DNA of 64,000 nt from Streptomyces sp. WP-1 (lineage in GTDB: Bacteria > Actinomycetota > Actinomycetes > Streptomycetales > Streptomycetaceae): assembly GCF_030450125.1 (NCBI RefSeq), contig NZ_CP123923.1, positions 6,667,001 through 6,731,000 of the forward strand. The letters run 5' to 3'. The position numbers and the translations under genes are program-made. Numbering within the stretch: position 1 is the first letter of the stretch; each line of letters opens with the position of its first letter. Below, piece by piece: positions 7,629 through 18,400 of this stretch. Under the pieces are notes generated by a model, which made no database searches, had not been told where the DNA came from, and saw nothing but the letters and a program-made list of their open reading frames with translations.

Positions 7629-8081
7629 ATGACTGTTGACAGCGCCTCGATGGGCGAGATGCTTGCCACCGCGGTCCCGATGGTGCGGACCCTGAACCTG
7701 GAGTTCGTCGAGGTGACCGCGGAGCGCGCCGTGCTGCGCCTCCCGGACCAGCCGGACTACCACAACCACATCGGCGGCCCCCACGCCGGCGCCATGTTCA
7801 CGCTGGCCGAGTCCGCCAGCGGCGCCATCGTGCTCACGGCCTTCGGCGACCAGCTCTCGCGCGCGGTGCCGCTCGCGGTCCGCGCCGAGATCGGCTACAA
7901 GAAGCTGGCCATGGGGCCGGTGACGGCGACGGCGACCCTGGGCCGTCCGGTGGCCGAGGTCGTCGCCGAGCTGGACGCGGGCGGGCGGCCGGAGTTCCCG
8001 GTCGCCATCGCCATCGAGCGCGAGGACGGCGCCGTCACCGGTGAGATGACGGTGGTGTGGACCCTGCGGCCGAACGGCTGA
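7629..8081 (+). CDS. DUF4442/hot-dog fold thioesterase-like protein
   Basis: This 150-residue protein looks like a PaaI/DUF4442-type hot-dog protein. NHIGGPHAGAMFTLAESASG matches the conserved helix that sits over the acyl-CoA site, and the beta strands around it fit the fold. Members hydrolyse acyl-CoA or acyl-ACP thioesters or act as YiiD-like accessory proteins. It is closed by a very strong terminator before the PKS operon, so it is probably transcribed separately. It could still supply editing activity. Confidence 0.75.
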   Translation: MTVDSASMGEMLATAVPMVRTLNLEFVEVTAERAVLRLPDQPDYHNHIGGPHAGAMFTLAESASGAIVLTAFGDQLSRAVPLAVRAEIGYKKLAMGPVTATATLGRPVAEVVAELDAGGRPEFPVAIAIEREDGAVTGEMTVVWTLRPNG

Positions 8082-8091
8082 GACGACCGCT

Positions 8092-8129
8092 GAAGAAGGG
8101 CCCCCGGCGCGTGCCGGGGGCCCTTCTTC
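8092..8129 (+). terminator. strong transcription terminator
   Basis: GAAGAAGGGCCCCCGGC (8092-8108) and its exact complement (8113-8129) form a 17-bp perfect stem with a GCGT loop. It starts ten nucleotides after the thioesterase stop codon and insulates the PKS operon from upstream transcription. Confidence 0.9.
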
Positions 8130-8437
8130 GCTGTGCTGTCCGGCGCCGGGCTCATTTCAGGTCTTCTGGCGCTTTCCGGCCCGTGCGCATCCTCGCCAGG
8201 GGCCAAAGGTCATGCGGAATTTACAGACACGGTCCCGGTGTCACGGCGTGTTGCCGCCGGGTGAGTGAACGGTGAAGCGGGCGCGTGCTTTGACGGGCTT
8301 GTGGCGATGTGGCGCGTGGGCTCGGGTGAGCGGGGGCCCGCACCGATGACCCGGAAGCGCCGATTTCTCGGCGCTTGCGGCGAATTCGGCGGCCTGGCCG
8401 GATCACGGCCACGGCGGGCGCGCGGCGGTCGTCGTTG
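8130..8437. other. non-coding stretch upstream of the PKS promoter
   Basis: No gene is seen in about 300 nt. The region holds one perfect stem-loop, AAGCGCCGA (8355-8363), TTTC, TCGGCGCTT (8368-8376). It lies about 60 nt before the promoter and could be a second terminator or an operator. The rest has no clear symmetry. Confidence 0.4.
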
Positions 8438-8466
8438 TTGACCCGCGAGTAGCCCCTCGCTAGTTT
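8438..8466 (+). promoter_or_regulatory. candidate vegetative promoter of the PKS operon
   Basis: TTGACC (8438-8443) is followed after exactly 17 nt by TAGTTT (8461-8466). This fits a Streptomyces HrdB-type -35/-10 pair. It would give a leader of about 65 nt before ATG 8539. Confidence 0.6.
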
Positions 8467-8538
8467 CCGATGCCCTCGCACCGACGAGTCCCGCCGCACA
8501 AACCCCCACCGTGCTTCTGCCGATTGTGTCGGAGTCTC

Positions 8539-11500
8539 ATGACGTCCCCTGTGCGCGCCCATGATCTGATCCTCTGCCTCACCCCGTTCGGCGAACCCGA
8601 CGCGGGCCTCGCCGCGGCCGCCACCGGTGCCGGGGCGCTCGGCGTCCTCGATCTCGGCGACGGCGACCGAAGATGCCGGCAGGAGCTGTCCCGGCTGAGA
8701 AGAACGGCGCCCGGCCCGTACGGCGTCCGGGTGGGCGCCCGTTGCTCCCTCACCCCGGCCGACCTCGCCGACGGCCCCGGCCTCGTCGTCCTCGCCTCGG
8801 ACCTGACGGCCGCGGACACACCCTGGAGCATCGCCGAACTGGCTCCGGAAAGGCGGGTGTTGGCCGAGGTCACCGATCTCCCGCAGGCGCGGGCCGCCGT
8901 CCGGGCCGGTGCCCATGGGCTGATCGCCCGGGGTGCCGAGAGCGGTGGCAGGACCGGTGGGCTGAGCACCTTCGTGCTGCTCCAACAGCTGCTCGCCGAC
9001 GATGAGTTGACCGAGTTGCCCGTCTGGGCCTGCGGTGGTGTCGGGCCGCGTACGGCGGCCGCCGCACTGGCGGGTGGCGCGGCCGGTGTCGTCCTCGACA
9101 GCCAGCTCGCCCTGCTGCCCGAGTCCCGGCTGCCGGAGGCGGTCCGTGCGGTGCTGCGGTCCCTGGACGGCGCGGAGACGGTGGTGACCGGCGGGCACCG
9201 GGTGCTGCGCCGCCGCGGCCCCGACGCGCCGCCGCTCCCCGCCGACGACCCCGCCGCGATCGCCGCCCTCCTCGGCGCCCGTGATCTGTCCCGCCAGCTG
9301 CTTCCCCTCGGCCAGGACGGCTTCCTCGCCGCCCGGTTCGCGGAGCGCTGGGGGGATGTGCGGGGCGTGGTACGGGGGATGACGGCGGCGATGCGGCCGG
9401 AGTCGGAGCCCGGCCCCGGGCAGGCGCTGCGGCCCGGGTCGGCGATGAGCCGGGCGCTCGGGACCCGGCTGCCGGTCGCGCAGGGCCCGATGACGCGGGT
9501 CAGCGACCAGGCCGGATTCGCCGCCGCCGTCGCCGGGGACGGGGCGCTGCCCTTCCTGGCGCTGGCGCTGGCCGACGGCGCGCGCACCCGGGCGATGCTG
9601 ACCGAGGCGCGGGCCGTGCTGGACGGCCGGCCCTGGGGTGTGGGCGTGCTCGGCTTCGCGCCCGAGGAGATCAGGAACGCCCAGCTGGAGGTCGTACGGC
9701 AGCTGCGGCCCACGCACGCGATCATCGCGGGCGGGCGGCCCGCGCAGGCCGAGGCGTTGGAGCGGGCCGGGATCCGCACCTTCCTGCACGTGCCCTCGCC
9801 GGGGCTGCTGCGGCAGTTCCTCCAGGCCGGGGCGCGCAGATTCGTCTTCGAGGGCTCGGAGTGCGGCGGGCATGTCGGGCCCCGGGCGTCGTTCCCGCTG
9901 TGGGAGGCCCAACTGGCTGTCCTGGAAGACTTCTTGGCCGACGCCGGGCCCGAGACGGCGGCCCGGGTGGAGGTGTTCTTCGCGGGCGGCGTCCACGACG
10001 AGCGGTCCGCCGCGATGGTCGCCGCGCTCGCCGCGCCGCTCACCGCGCGGGGCGCCGCGATCGGGGTCCTCATGGGCACCGCCTACCTGTTCACGGAGGA
10101 GGCCGTCGCCCACGGTGCCATCCGGCCGCTCTTCCAGGAGCAGGTCCGCGCGGCCACCGCGACCGCCCTGCTGGAGACCGCGCCCGGCCATGCGACGCGG
10201 TGCGTGCCCAGCCCGTTCACCGACGACTACCGGGACCGCGAACGCGCGCTGCGCGCCGGAGGGCTGCCCGACCGCGAGGTGTGGGAGACGCTGGAACGCC
10301 TCAACGTGGGGCGGCTGCGCATCGCCAGCAAGGGCGTGGAACGCGCGGACGGCGGCGAGTTGCGGAACGTCGACGAGCAACGGCAGCTCACCGAGGGGAT
10401 GTTCATGGCGGGAGAGGTCGCCGTCCTGCGCTCCGCGACGACGGTCATGGCGGCCCTGCACCGCTCGGTGACCGACGGCGCCGCCGACTTCCTCGCCGCC
10501 CGCGGGCGGCCCCCGGTCACCGAGTGGGAGCCGGCGCCACCCGCACCGCTCGACGTCGCGATCGTCGGCATGGCCTGCATGTTCCCGGGCGCACCCGACC
10601 TCGCCGCCTTCTGGGCGAACATCGTCGCGGGCCGCGACGCGGTCACCGAGGTGCCCGCCGACCGCTGGGACCCGGCCGTGCACCACGCCGCCGGGCACAC
10701 CGCCTCGAAGTGGGGCGGATTCCTGCCCCGCATCCCCTTCGACCCGTTGCGCTACGGCATCCCGCCCACCTCCCTCGGCAGCATCGAGCCCGTGCAGCTG
10801 CTCTCCCTGGAGGCGGCCCGGCGGGCCCTGGAGGACGCCGGATACGGCGAGCGGGGACGGGAGTTCGACCGCTCCCGCACCGCCGTGGTCTTCGGCGCGG
10901 AGGCGGGCAGCGACCTGTCCAACGCCGTGACCCTGCGGGCCGTACTCCCCTCGTACTACGGCAAGGTCCCAGGCGGACTCGACGGCCAACTGCCCCGGCT
11001 GACCGAGGACTCCTTCCCCGGCATGCTCGCCAACGTCATCTCCGGCCGCATCGCCAACCGCCTCGACCTCGGCGGCGCCAACTTCACCGTGGACGCCGCC
11101 TGCGCCTCCTCCCTCGCGGCGCTCGACGTGGCCTGCAAGGAACTCGTCTCGGGCACCAGCGACGTGGTGCTGTGCGGCGGCGCCGACCTGCACAACGGCA
11201 TCAACGACTACGTCCTGTTCTCCTCCGTCCACGCCCTCTCCCCGACCGGCCGCTCCCGCGCTTTCGACGCCGAGGCCGACGGCATCGCGCTCGGCGAGGG
11301 CGTGGCCTGCGTGGTGCTCAAGCGGCTCGCGGACGCCGAGCGCGACGGCGACCGGATCTACGGCGTGGTCAAGGGCCTCGGCTCCGCCAGCGACGGCCGC
11401 TCCCTCGGTCTGACCGCGCCCCGCCCCGAGGGCCAGCGGGCCGCGCTGGAGCGGGCGTACCGCAACGCCGGTGTCTCGCCCGCGCAGGTGAGCCTGGTGG

Positions 11501-14500
11501 AGGCACACGGCACCGGCACCGTGGTCGGCGACCGCACCGAACTCACCGTCCTCGGCGAGGTGTTCACGGAGGCGGGCGCCCGCACCGGCGGCTGCGCGCT
11601 CGGCTCGGTCAAGTCCCAGATCGGGCACACCAAGTGCGCCGCCGGGCTCGCCGGACTGATCAAGACGACCCTCGCCCTCCACACCGGGGTCACGCCGCCC
11701 ACCCTGCACATGGATCGCCCCAACCCGGCCTGGACCGAGGACGACAGCCCCTTCGCCTTCCACGCCGACGCCCGGCCCTGGGCCCGGCCCGCCTCCGAAC
11801 GCTTCGCCGGGGTCAGCGCGTTCGGCTTCGGCGGCACCAACTTCCATGCCGTACTGGCCGCGCACGGGGACGCGGTACCGCCCCGGCAGACCCTGGACGA
11901 GTGGCCCGCCGAACTGTTCCTGTTCCGCGGCCGGGACGAGCAGGCCGCACACCGGCAGGCGGCGGAACTCCTCAAGGCCGCCGAGACGGTCGGGCGGCCC
12001 TGGCGGCTGCGCGACCTCGCCCTCGCCGCCGCCCACCGCGCCGACACTTCGCGCGAGCCGGTCCAAGTCGCCTTCGTGGCACGGGATGTGGACCAGCTGA
12101 TCGAGCGGCTGCGGGGAGTCCTCGACGGAGACGGCGGCGCGGACGTCCGCCGCTCGGACCCGGTGGATGGCAAGGTCGCCTTCCTCTTCCCCGGACAGGG
12201 CAGCCAGCGCACCGGCATGCTTGCCGAACTCCTCGTCACTTTGCCGGAGTTGCGGGACCATCTGCACGCGGACCAGGCCGATGTCGTCTATCCGCCGGCC
12301 GCCTTCGACGACAGTGCGCGCGAGCGCCGCCGGGCCGCCCTGACCGACACCCGGGCCGCGCAGCCCGCCCTGGGCGCGGCGGGCCTGGCGGCCCACGCCT
12401 TCCTCGGCGCGGCCGGTGTCCAGCCGGACCTGGCCGCCGGACACAGCTACGGCGAACTGGTCGCCCTCGCCGCCGCCGGTGCCCTCGACCCGGACACCCT
12501 GCCCCGGCTCAGCACCGAGCGGGCCGCCGCGATCCTGGCGGCGGCGGGCGAGGACCCCGGCTCGATGGCGGCCGTGGGCGCACCCGCCGAGGACGTCCGC
12601 GCCGCCCTGCGCGAGGCGGGGGCACCGGAGTCCGTCGTCGTCGCCAACCTCAACTCGCCGCAGCAGACAGTGATCTCAGGGCCGACGCAGGACATCGACA
12701 CCGCCGTACGACTGCTGCGCGCGGCCGGGCTCGGCGCGAAGCGCATCCCCGTGGCCTGCGCCTTCCACAGCCCGCTGGTGGCCGGGGCGGGCGCGCGGTT
12801 CGCCGAGGCCCTCGCGGAACAGCCGGTGCGCGCACCCGAGTTCCCCGTCTGGGCCAACCGCACCGCGGCGCCGTACCCGCCGGACCCCGACGGGGTGCGC
12901 GCCGAACTCGCCGCACAGATCGGGGCGCCGGTCGCGTTCGCCGCGCAGATCGAGGCCATGTACGAGGCGGGCGCGCGGATCTTCGTGGAGGCGGGCCCCG
13001 GGGCGGTCCTCACCCGGCTCGTCGGACAGATCCTCGGCGACCGCCCGCACCGCGCCATCGCCCCCGAGCCCCGGCCCGGGGACGGACTGCCCGGCTGGCT
13101 CGACGCCCTCGCCCTGCTCGCCGTCGCGGGCGCCCCGGTGCGCACCGCCTGGCTCTTCCAGGGCCGCGACGCCGTCGACGCGCTGCGCGCCCCCGCTCCC
13201 GCCCGGCCCGGCTGGACGGTCGACGGACACCTGGTCCGCACCGCCGACGGAGCCCTGCTCGCCGGTGCCCTCGCACCGGCCCGACGCGTCGTGGAGACGA
13301 CTGTGACCACCGACCAGCCCAGCAAAACCCCCGTCGACCGGGACGCGTTGATCACCGAATTCCTGCGCAGCGGACGCGAGATGATCGCGGCGCAGCGGGA
13401 TGTGCTGCTCACGTACTTCGGCGGGACGGGATCACCGGTGGCACCCGTGGCTCCGGTCGCGTCCGTCGTGCCCGTCGCTCCTCAGGCATTGCCTGCCGCC
13501 GAAATCGCGTTTCCGAGCGCGGAGTTGACCGCTCCCGCCGTGGAGGAGGAGACGGTGGCCGCGTCCGGCACGGACGTGGGGCGGGTCGTCCTGGAGATCA
13601 TCAGTGAACGCACCGGCTATCCCGTCGACATGATCGAGCCCGATCTCGATCTGGAGGCGGACCTGAGCATCGACTCCATCAAACGGGCCGAGATCGCGGG
13701 GGAGCTGGCGAAGCGGCTGGGCATCGCCGGGGGCGCGGAGCTGCTGGACGACGCCGAGCTGGAGGAGCTGACCAAGGCGCGTACGGCGGCGGCGGTGACC
13801 GCGTGGCTGGCGGCACGGGTCGGCGGCGGTACGGGATCCGGCCGGCCGGAGGAACAGGCACCGGAGCCGGACACGGCACCGCTCGGGGTGGCGCCCCGGC
13901 GCTTCGAGACGCGGACGGTCGCGCTGCCCGACGTCGAGCCGACGGCCGCCTGCGCCCTCGCCGGGCAGCGGTTCTTCCTGCTGGGAGACGGCGGGGGAGC
14001 GGCGGCCGAGCTGGCGGCGCGGCTCGACGCCCGGGGCGCGGAGACCGTCCTGGCCGACCAGGGGCATGTCCTCGGGGCGGCCGACGGGGCGGTGGCCGCG
14101 GTCGTGTACCTGGGCGCGCTGCCCGGCCCCGACCTGCCGGTGCTGCCGGACGCGTTCCCCGTGGTCAGGGCGGCGCTGACGTGCGGCGCGGGCCGCCTGC
14201 TGGCCGTACGCGCCACGGAGGGCGAGGGTGCCGTACGCGCGGCCGGGCTCGACGGGCTGTTCCGCACCGTCGCGCGGGAGTATCCGGACGTGGTCGCGCG
14301 GGTGGTGGCCGTCGGGGACGTCACCCCGGCGGCGGTGGCCGAGGCCGTGCTCGCGGAGCTGTGCGCACCGGCGCGGACGCTTGAAGGGGCCGACGCCTCC
14401 ACCCCGCTCGATGGCTCCGCCCCGCTCCCCGCCTCCGCCCCGCTCCCCGTCGTCCTGCGCGCCGCCGACGGAACCCGCCGGGGCCTGGACCTCCTCCCCG

Positions 14501-15426
14501 TACCCCTCGGCGCCCTCGGCAGCACCGGCGCGGGCCCCGCCGGGGTCGGCACCGCGGAGGCCGCGGCGCTCGGGCTCGACCGGGACTCCGTCGTCCTGCT
14601 GGTCGGCGGCGCCCGGGGCATCACCGCCCGGTTCGCGGCGACGCTGGCCGCCGCCTGCGGCTGCCGGATCGAACTGCTCGGCCGCACCCCCGCCCCCACC
14701 GCCCCCGAATCCCCGGCGACCGCCGCCGCCCGCACCCCCGTCGGACTGCGCGCGGCACTCGCGGCCGGGCCCGGCGCGCCGAAGCCCGCCGAGATCAACC
14801 GGACCGCCGAACTCCTGCTGGCCCAGCGGGAGATCACCGCGACCCTCGACGAACTCACGGCGCTGGGCAGCGCGGCCCGCTACCGCGCGGTGGACTTCCG
14901 GGACCGGGACGCGGTACTCCGCACGGTCAAGGAGATCCACGCCGAGCACGGCCGGCTCGACGGGGCCGTGTTCGCGGCCGGGGTGATCGAGGACCGGCTG
15001 ATCGCCGAGAAGACCCCCGACTCCTTCCGGCGGGTCTACGACACCAAGACGGCGGGCGCCGGTGCCCTGTTCGCCGCCCTGGACGAGCTGCCCGGGGCGC
15101 CCGCGTTCACCGTGCTGTTCGGCAGCATCGCCGCCGTCCTCGGCAACCGGGGCCAGTGCGACTACGCCGCCGCCAACGACGCCCTGGAGACGCTCGGCGC
15201 CGACTGGGCGGCCCGCACCGGGCACCGCGCGCTCACCGTGCACTGGGGACCCTGGGCGCCGTCCGGCACCCACACCGGCATGGTCGGCGCGGAACTCGGC
15301 CGCGAGTACGCCCGTCGCGGGGTGGAGATGATCGACCCCGAGGAGGGCACCGCGGCCCTGCTGCGGGAACTCGCCTGGGGCGACCCGGCGGCCCGCGCCG
15401 TCGTCTACACCGCGTCGGGCTGGTGA
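8539..15426 (+). CDS. PUFA-synthase-like type I PKS: NPD-NPD(ER-like)-KS-AT-ACP-KR
   Basis: The product is a 2,295-residue megasynthase; ATG 8539 has GGAG 4 nt upstream. Two nitronate-monooxygenase/PfaD-like TIM barrels come first (about residues 5-245 and 300-655, the second with LPVAQGPMTRVSD and FEGSECGGHVGPRASF). KS spans ~671-1111 with Cys855 (DAACASS), His990 (HGTGT) and His1030 (GHTK). AT spans ~1212-1518 with Ser1303 (GHSYG) and CAFH, suggesting malonyl specificity. One ACP spans ~1680-1758 with Ser1713 in LSIDSIKR. KR spans ~2013-2254 with VGGARGIT and Tyr2209 (CDYAAAND). The order resembles PfaA with a PfaD-like enoyl reductase fused in front, but with one ACP instead of a tandem row. 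It is first in a coupled operon. Confidence 0.85.
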   Translation: MTSPVRAHDLILCLTPFGEPDAGLAAAATGAGALGVLDLGDGDRRCRQELSRLRRTAPGPYGVRVGARCSLTPADLADGPGLVVLASDLTAADTPWSIAELAPERRVLAEVTDLPQARAAVRAGAHGLIARGAESGGRTGGLSTFVLLQQLLADDELTELPVWACGGVGPRTAAAALAGGAAGVVLDSQLALLPESRLPEAVRAVLRSLDGAETVVTGGHRVLRRRGPDAPPLPADDPAAIAALLGARDLSRQLLPLGQDGFLAARFAERWGDVRGVVRGMTAAMRPESEPGPGQALRPGSAMSRALGTRLPVAQGPMTRVSDQAGFAAAVAGDGALPFLALALADGARTRAMLTEARAVLDGRPWGVGVLGFAPEEIRNAQLEVVRQLRPTHAIIAGGRPAQAEALERAGIRTFLHVPSPGLLRQFLQAGARRFVFEGSECGGHVGPRASFPLWEAQLAVLEDFLADAGPETAARVEVFFAGGVHDERSAAMVAALAAPLTARGAAIGVLMGTAYLFTEEAVAHGAIRPLFQEQVRAATATALLETAPGHATRCVPSPFTDDYRDRERALRAGGLPDREVWETLERLNVGRLRIASKGVERADGGELRNVDEQRQLTEGMFMAGEVAVLRSATTVMAALHRSVTDGAADFLAARGRPPVTEWEPAPPAPLDVAIVGMACMFPGAPDLAAFWANIVAGRDAVTEVPADRWDPAVHHAAGHTASKWGGFLPRIPFDPLRYGIPPTSLGSIEPVQLLSLEAARRALEDAGYGERGREFDRSRTAVVFGAEAGSDLSNAVTLRAVLPSYYGKVPGGLDGQLPRLTEDSFPGMLANVISGRIANRLDLGGANFTVDAACASSLAALDVACKELVSGTSDVVLCGGADLHNGINDYVLFSSVHALSPTGRSRAFDAEADGIALGEGVACVVLKRLADAERDGDRIYGVVKGLGSASDGRSLGLTAPRPEGQRAALERAYRNAGVSPAQVSLVEAHGTGTVVGDRTELTVLGEVFTEAGARTGGCALGSVKSQIGHTKCAAGLAGLIKTTLALHTGVTPPTLHMDRPNPAWTEDDSPFAFHADARPWARPASERFAGVSAFGFGGTNFHAVLAAHGDAVPPRQTLDEWPAELFLFRGRDEQAAHRQAAELLKAAETVGRPWRLRDLALAAAHRADTSREPVQVAFVARDVDQLIERLRGVLDGDGGADVRRSDPVDGKVAFLFPGQGSQRTGMLAELLVTLPELRDHLHADQADVVYPPAAFDDSARERRRAALTDTRAAQPALGAAGLAAHAFLGAAGVQPDLAAGHSYGELVALAAAGALDPDTLPRLSTERAAAILAAAGEDPGSMAAVGAPAEDVRAALREAGAPESVVVANLNSPQQTVISGPTQDIDTAVRLLRAAGLGAKRIPVACAFHSPLVAGAGARFAEALAEQPVRAPEFPVWANRTAAPYPPDPDGVRAELAAQIGAPVAFAAQIEAMYEAGARIFVEAGPGAVLTRLVGQILGDRPHRAIAPEPRPGDGLPGWLDALALLAVAGAPVRTAWLFQGRDAVDALRAPAPARPGWTVDGHLVRTADGALLAGALAPARRVVETTVTTDQPSKTPVDRDALITEFLRSGREMIAAQRDVLLTYFGGTGSPVAPVAPVASVVPVAPQALPAAEIAFPSAELTAPAVEEETVAASGTDVGRVVLEIISERTGYPVDMIEPDLDLEADLSIDSIKRAEIAGELAKRLGIAGGAELLDDAELEELTKARTAAAVTAWLAARVGGGTGSGRPEEQAPEPDTAPLGVAPRRFETRTVALPDVEPTAACALAGQRFFLLGDGGGAAAELAARLDARGAETVLADQGHVLGAADGAVAAVVYLGALPGPDLPVLPDAFPVVRAALTCGAGRLLAVRATEGEGAVRAAGLDGLFRTVAREYPDVVARVVAVGDVTPAAVAEAVLAELCAPARTLEGADASTPLDGSAPLPASAPLPVVLRAADGTRRGLDLLPVPLGALGSTGAGPAGVGTAEAAALGLDRDSVVLLVGGARGITARFAATLAAACGCRIELLGRTPAPTAPESPATAAARTPVGLRAALAAGPGAPKPAEINRTAELLLAQREITATLDELTALGSAARYRAVDFRDRDAVLRTVKEIHAEHGRLDGAVFAAGVIEDRLIAEKTPDSFRRVYDTKTAGAGALFAALDELPGAPAFTVLFGSIAAVLGNRGQCDYAAANDALETLGADWAARTGHRALTVHWGPWAPSGTHTGMVGAELGREYARRGVEMIDPEEGTAALLRELAWGDPAARAVVYTASGW

Positions 15427-15427
15427 G

Positions 15428-18400
15428 ATGACGAACAGCCGACTCCCCGTCGCCATCGTCGGGATGGCGGTGCTGCTGCCGGGCGCCCGCGGACTCGACG
15501 CCTACTGGCACAACCTGCTGGGCGGCGTCGACGCGATCGGCGAGGTGCCCGCGGGCCGCTGGGACGCCGACTACTACCGACCGGCGTCCGCCGCCGGGCC
15601 CGCCGCCCCCGACCAGGTGTACTGCCGGCGCGGCGGCTTCGTGGACGCCCTGGCCGAGGTGGAGGTCACCCGCTACGGCATCATGCCCGCCGCCGTCTCC
15701 GGGACCGAGCCCGACCAGCTGATCGCCCTCGACGTGGCCGCCGCCGCGCTCGCCGACGCGGGCGGCGAGCGCGGGCTCCCGGCCCGGGACCGGATCGGTG
15801 TGATCCTGGGCCGGGGCGGCTACCTCACCCCCGGCCTGGCCCGGCTGGACCAGCGCGTCCGCACGGCCGGCCAACTCGTCCGCACGCTGGGCGAGTTGGT
15901 GCCGGACCTGTCACCCGCCCAACTCGACCGGGTCCGGGCGGCGTTCACGGAGCGGCTCGGCCCGGACCGCCCCGAGTCCGCGATCGGCCTCGTCCCCAAC
16001 CTCGCCGCCTCCCGCATCGCCAACCGGCTGGACCTGCGCGGCCCCGCCTACACCGTCGACGCGGCCTGCGCCTCCTCGCTGGTCGCCGTCGACCAGGCGG
16101 TCACCGAACTCACCGCCGGACGCTGCGACATGATGCTCGCCGGGGGAGTGCACCACTGCCACGACATCACCCTGTGGAGCGTCTTCTCCCAGCTGCGCGC
16201 CCTGTCCCCGACCGAGCGCATCCGGCCCTTCCACCGGGACGCCGACGGCATCCTCATCGGCGAGGGCACCGGGGTCGTCGTACTGAAACGGCTCGCGGAC
16301 GCCGAACGCGACGGCGACCGGGTCTACGCCGTGATCCGGGGCACCGGCGTCGCCGGCGACGGCCGCACGGCGGGCCTGGTCAGCCCAGATCCGGGCGGGC
16401 AGACCCGGGCCGTGCGGCAGGCCTGGCGGGCCGCCGGGCTCGACCCCGCGGCGCCCCGCTCCGTCGGCCTGCTGGAGGCCCACGGCACGGCCACCCCGGC
16501 GGGCGACGGCGCCGAACTCACCACACTCGCCGAGGTGTTCGGTCCCGGTTCGGGCCTCGCCGAGGACGAGCGCCCGGTCCTCGGCTCCGTGAAGTCCATG
16601 ATCGGCCACACGATGCCGGCCGCCGGGGTCGCGGGCCTGGTCAAGGCCGCCCTCGCCCTGCACCACGCCACCCTGCTGCCCACCCTGCACTGCGACGACC
16701 CCCACCCCCGCCTCGCCGCCACCCGCTTCCGCACCCTGGCACAGGCCCGCCCCTGGGATCCGGGCCCCGGCGAACCGATCCGCCGGGCCGCCGTCAACGC
16801 CTTCGGCTTCGGGGGGATCAACGCCCATGTCGTGCTGGAGGAGGCCCCGGCCGCCCACCGCACCACCGCTCACGGGCACCCGGCCACCGCAGCCCCGGCG
16901 GCCCGCCGGACCACCGCTCCCGGCCCCGCTCCGGCCGCCCACCGCACCACCGCTCCCGGGCGCACGCTCGCCCCCGCACCGGCCACCCGTCGTACCGCTA
17001 TTCCCGGGCACGCCCCCGCCCCGGTCGCCCGCGTCGCCGAACCGGAGCGCGTCCTGCTGCTCGCGGCCGACTCCGTCGAACGCCTCGCCGCGCTCCTGGA
17101 CGCCGACGACTCCGCCGTCCTCGCCGCCGGGCTCGATCCGGCCCGCGCGCACCCCGGGGCGGGACCGGCCAGGCTCGGGATCGTGGCGCCCGACGCCAAA
17201 CGGCTCGCGCTCGCCCGCCGGGCGGCCGAGAAGGGCCGGGCCTGGCAGGGACGCGGTGACGTATGGCTGCGGCCCACCCCGCTGCTGGGCGGGCCCGGGG
17301 ACCGGCTGGCGTTCGTCTTCCCCGGTCTGGAGGGCGAGTTCACCCCGCCGCGCACCGACGACATCGCCGACCACTTCGGCCTGCCCGTACCGCGGGACAC
17401 ACGAACGGCCACCGGGGTGGGCGCGCGGGCGGACACCCGCGTCGAGGACATCGGACGGCACGGACTCGATGTCGTCGGCGTGGGCCGGCTGCTGGACCGG
17501 GCGCTGCGCGCGATGGGTGTCGTACCGGACGCGGTCGCCGGACACAGCGTCGGCGAGTGGACGGCCATGGCGGCAGCCGGGATCTACTCACCCGACCAAG
17601 TCGACGACTTCATGGCCGAGTTCGACCCGGACGCGCTCACCGTCCCCGGGCTCGCCTTCGCCGCGATCGGCACCTCCGCCGCACAGGTCCGGACGGCGCT
17701 CGCCGACGCCTGGGCGGGCTCCGGGATCGTGCTCTCCCACGACAACGCGCCCCGCCAGTCGATGGTCTGCGGACCGGACTCGGCGGTCGAGGACCTCGCG
17801 CGGTCCTTCCGCGCGCAGGGCGTGATCTGCCAGGTGCTGCCCTTCCGCTCCGGCTTCCACACCCCGATGCTCGAACCGTACCTCGCCCCCATCCAGGAGG
17901 CCGCCGACCGCTTCCGGCTGCACCCGCCGACCGTCCCGGTGTGGTCCGGCACCACCGCGCGGCCCTTCCCCGCGGCCGAGTCCGCCGTGCGCGCGCTGTT
18001 CGTACGGCACCTGCTGGAACCCGTGCGCTTCCGCGAGCTGACCGAGGCCCTCTACGTCGCCGGACACCGCGTCTTCGTCCAGCCGGGGCCCGGCCGCCTC
18101 ACCTCCCTGATCGACGACACCCTCGGCGACCGCGACCACCTCGCGGTCCCGGCGTGCTCGCCCCACCACGACGGACTGCCCCAACTCCGGCGCGTGGCGA
18201 CGGCGTTGTGGACGGCGGGGGCGGCGGTGACGCCCGCGCCGGCGGGGACCCCGGCGGTCTCGGCGGCGCCCGCGATCCTGGTGAACCCGGCGGGCGTCGA
18301 CCGGCCGCCCGTCCGGCTCGACCTCGGCGGCGCCCTGGTGTCCCTGGACGGCGCCGTACTCGACGAGCTGAGGGGGGAGTTGGGGCGACGAGGGGCGCCG

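Noticed and set aside
8221..12444. 1,407-codon open frame on the minus strand opposite the PKS gene
   Set aside because: It reads low-complexity Gly/Arg/Val/Glu sequence with no domain, overlaps the PKS promoter, and is the usual antisense shadow of GC-rich coding DNA. The plus strand has full catalytic motifs.
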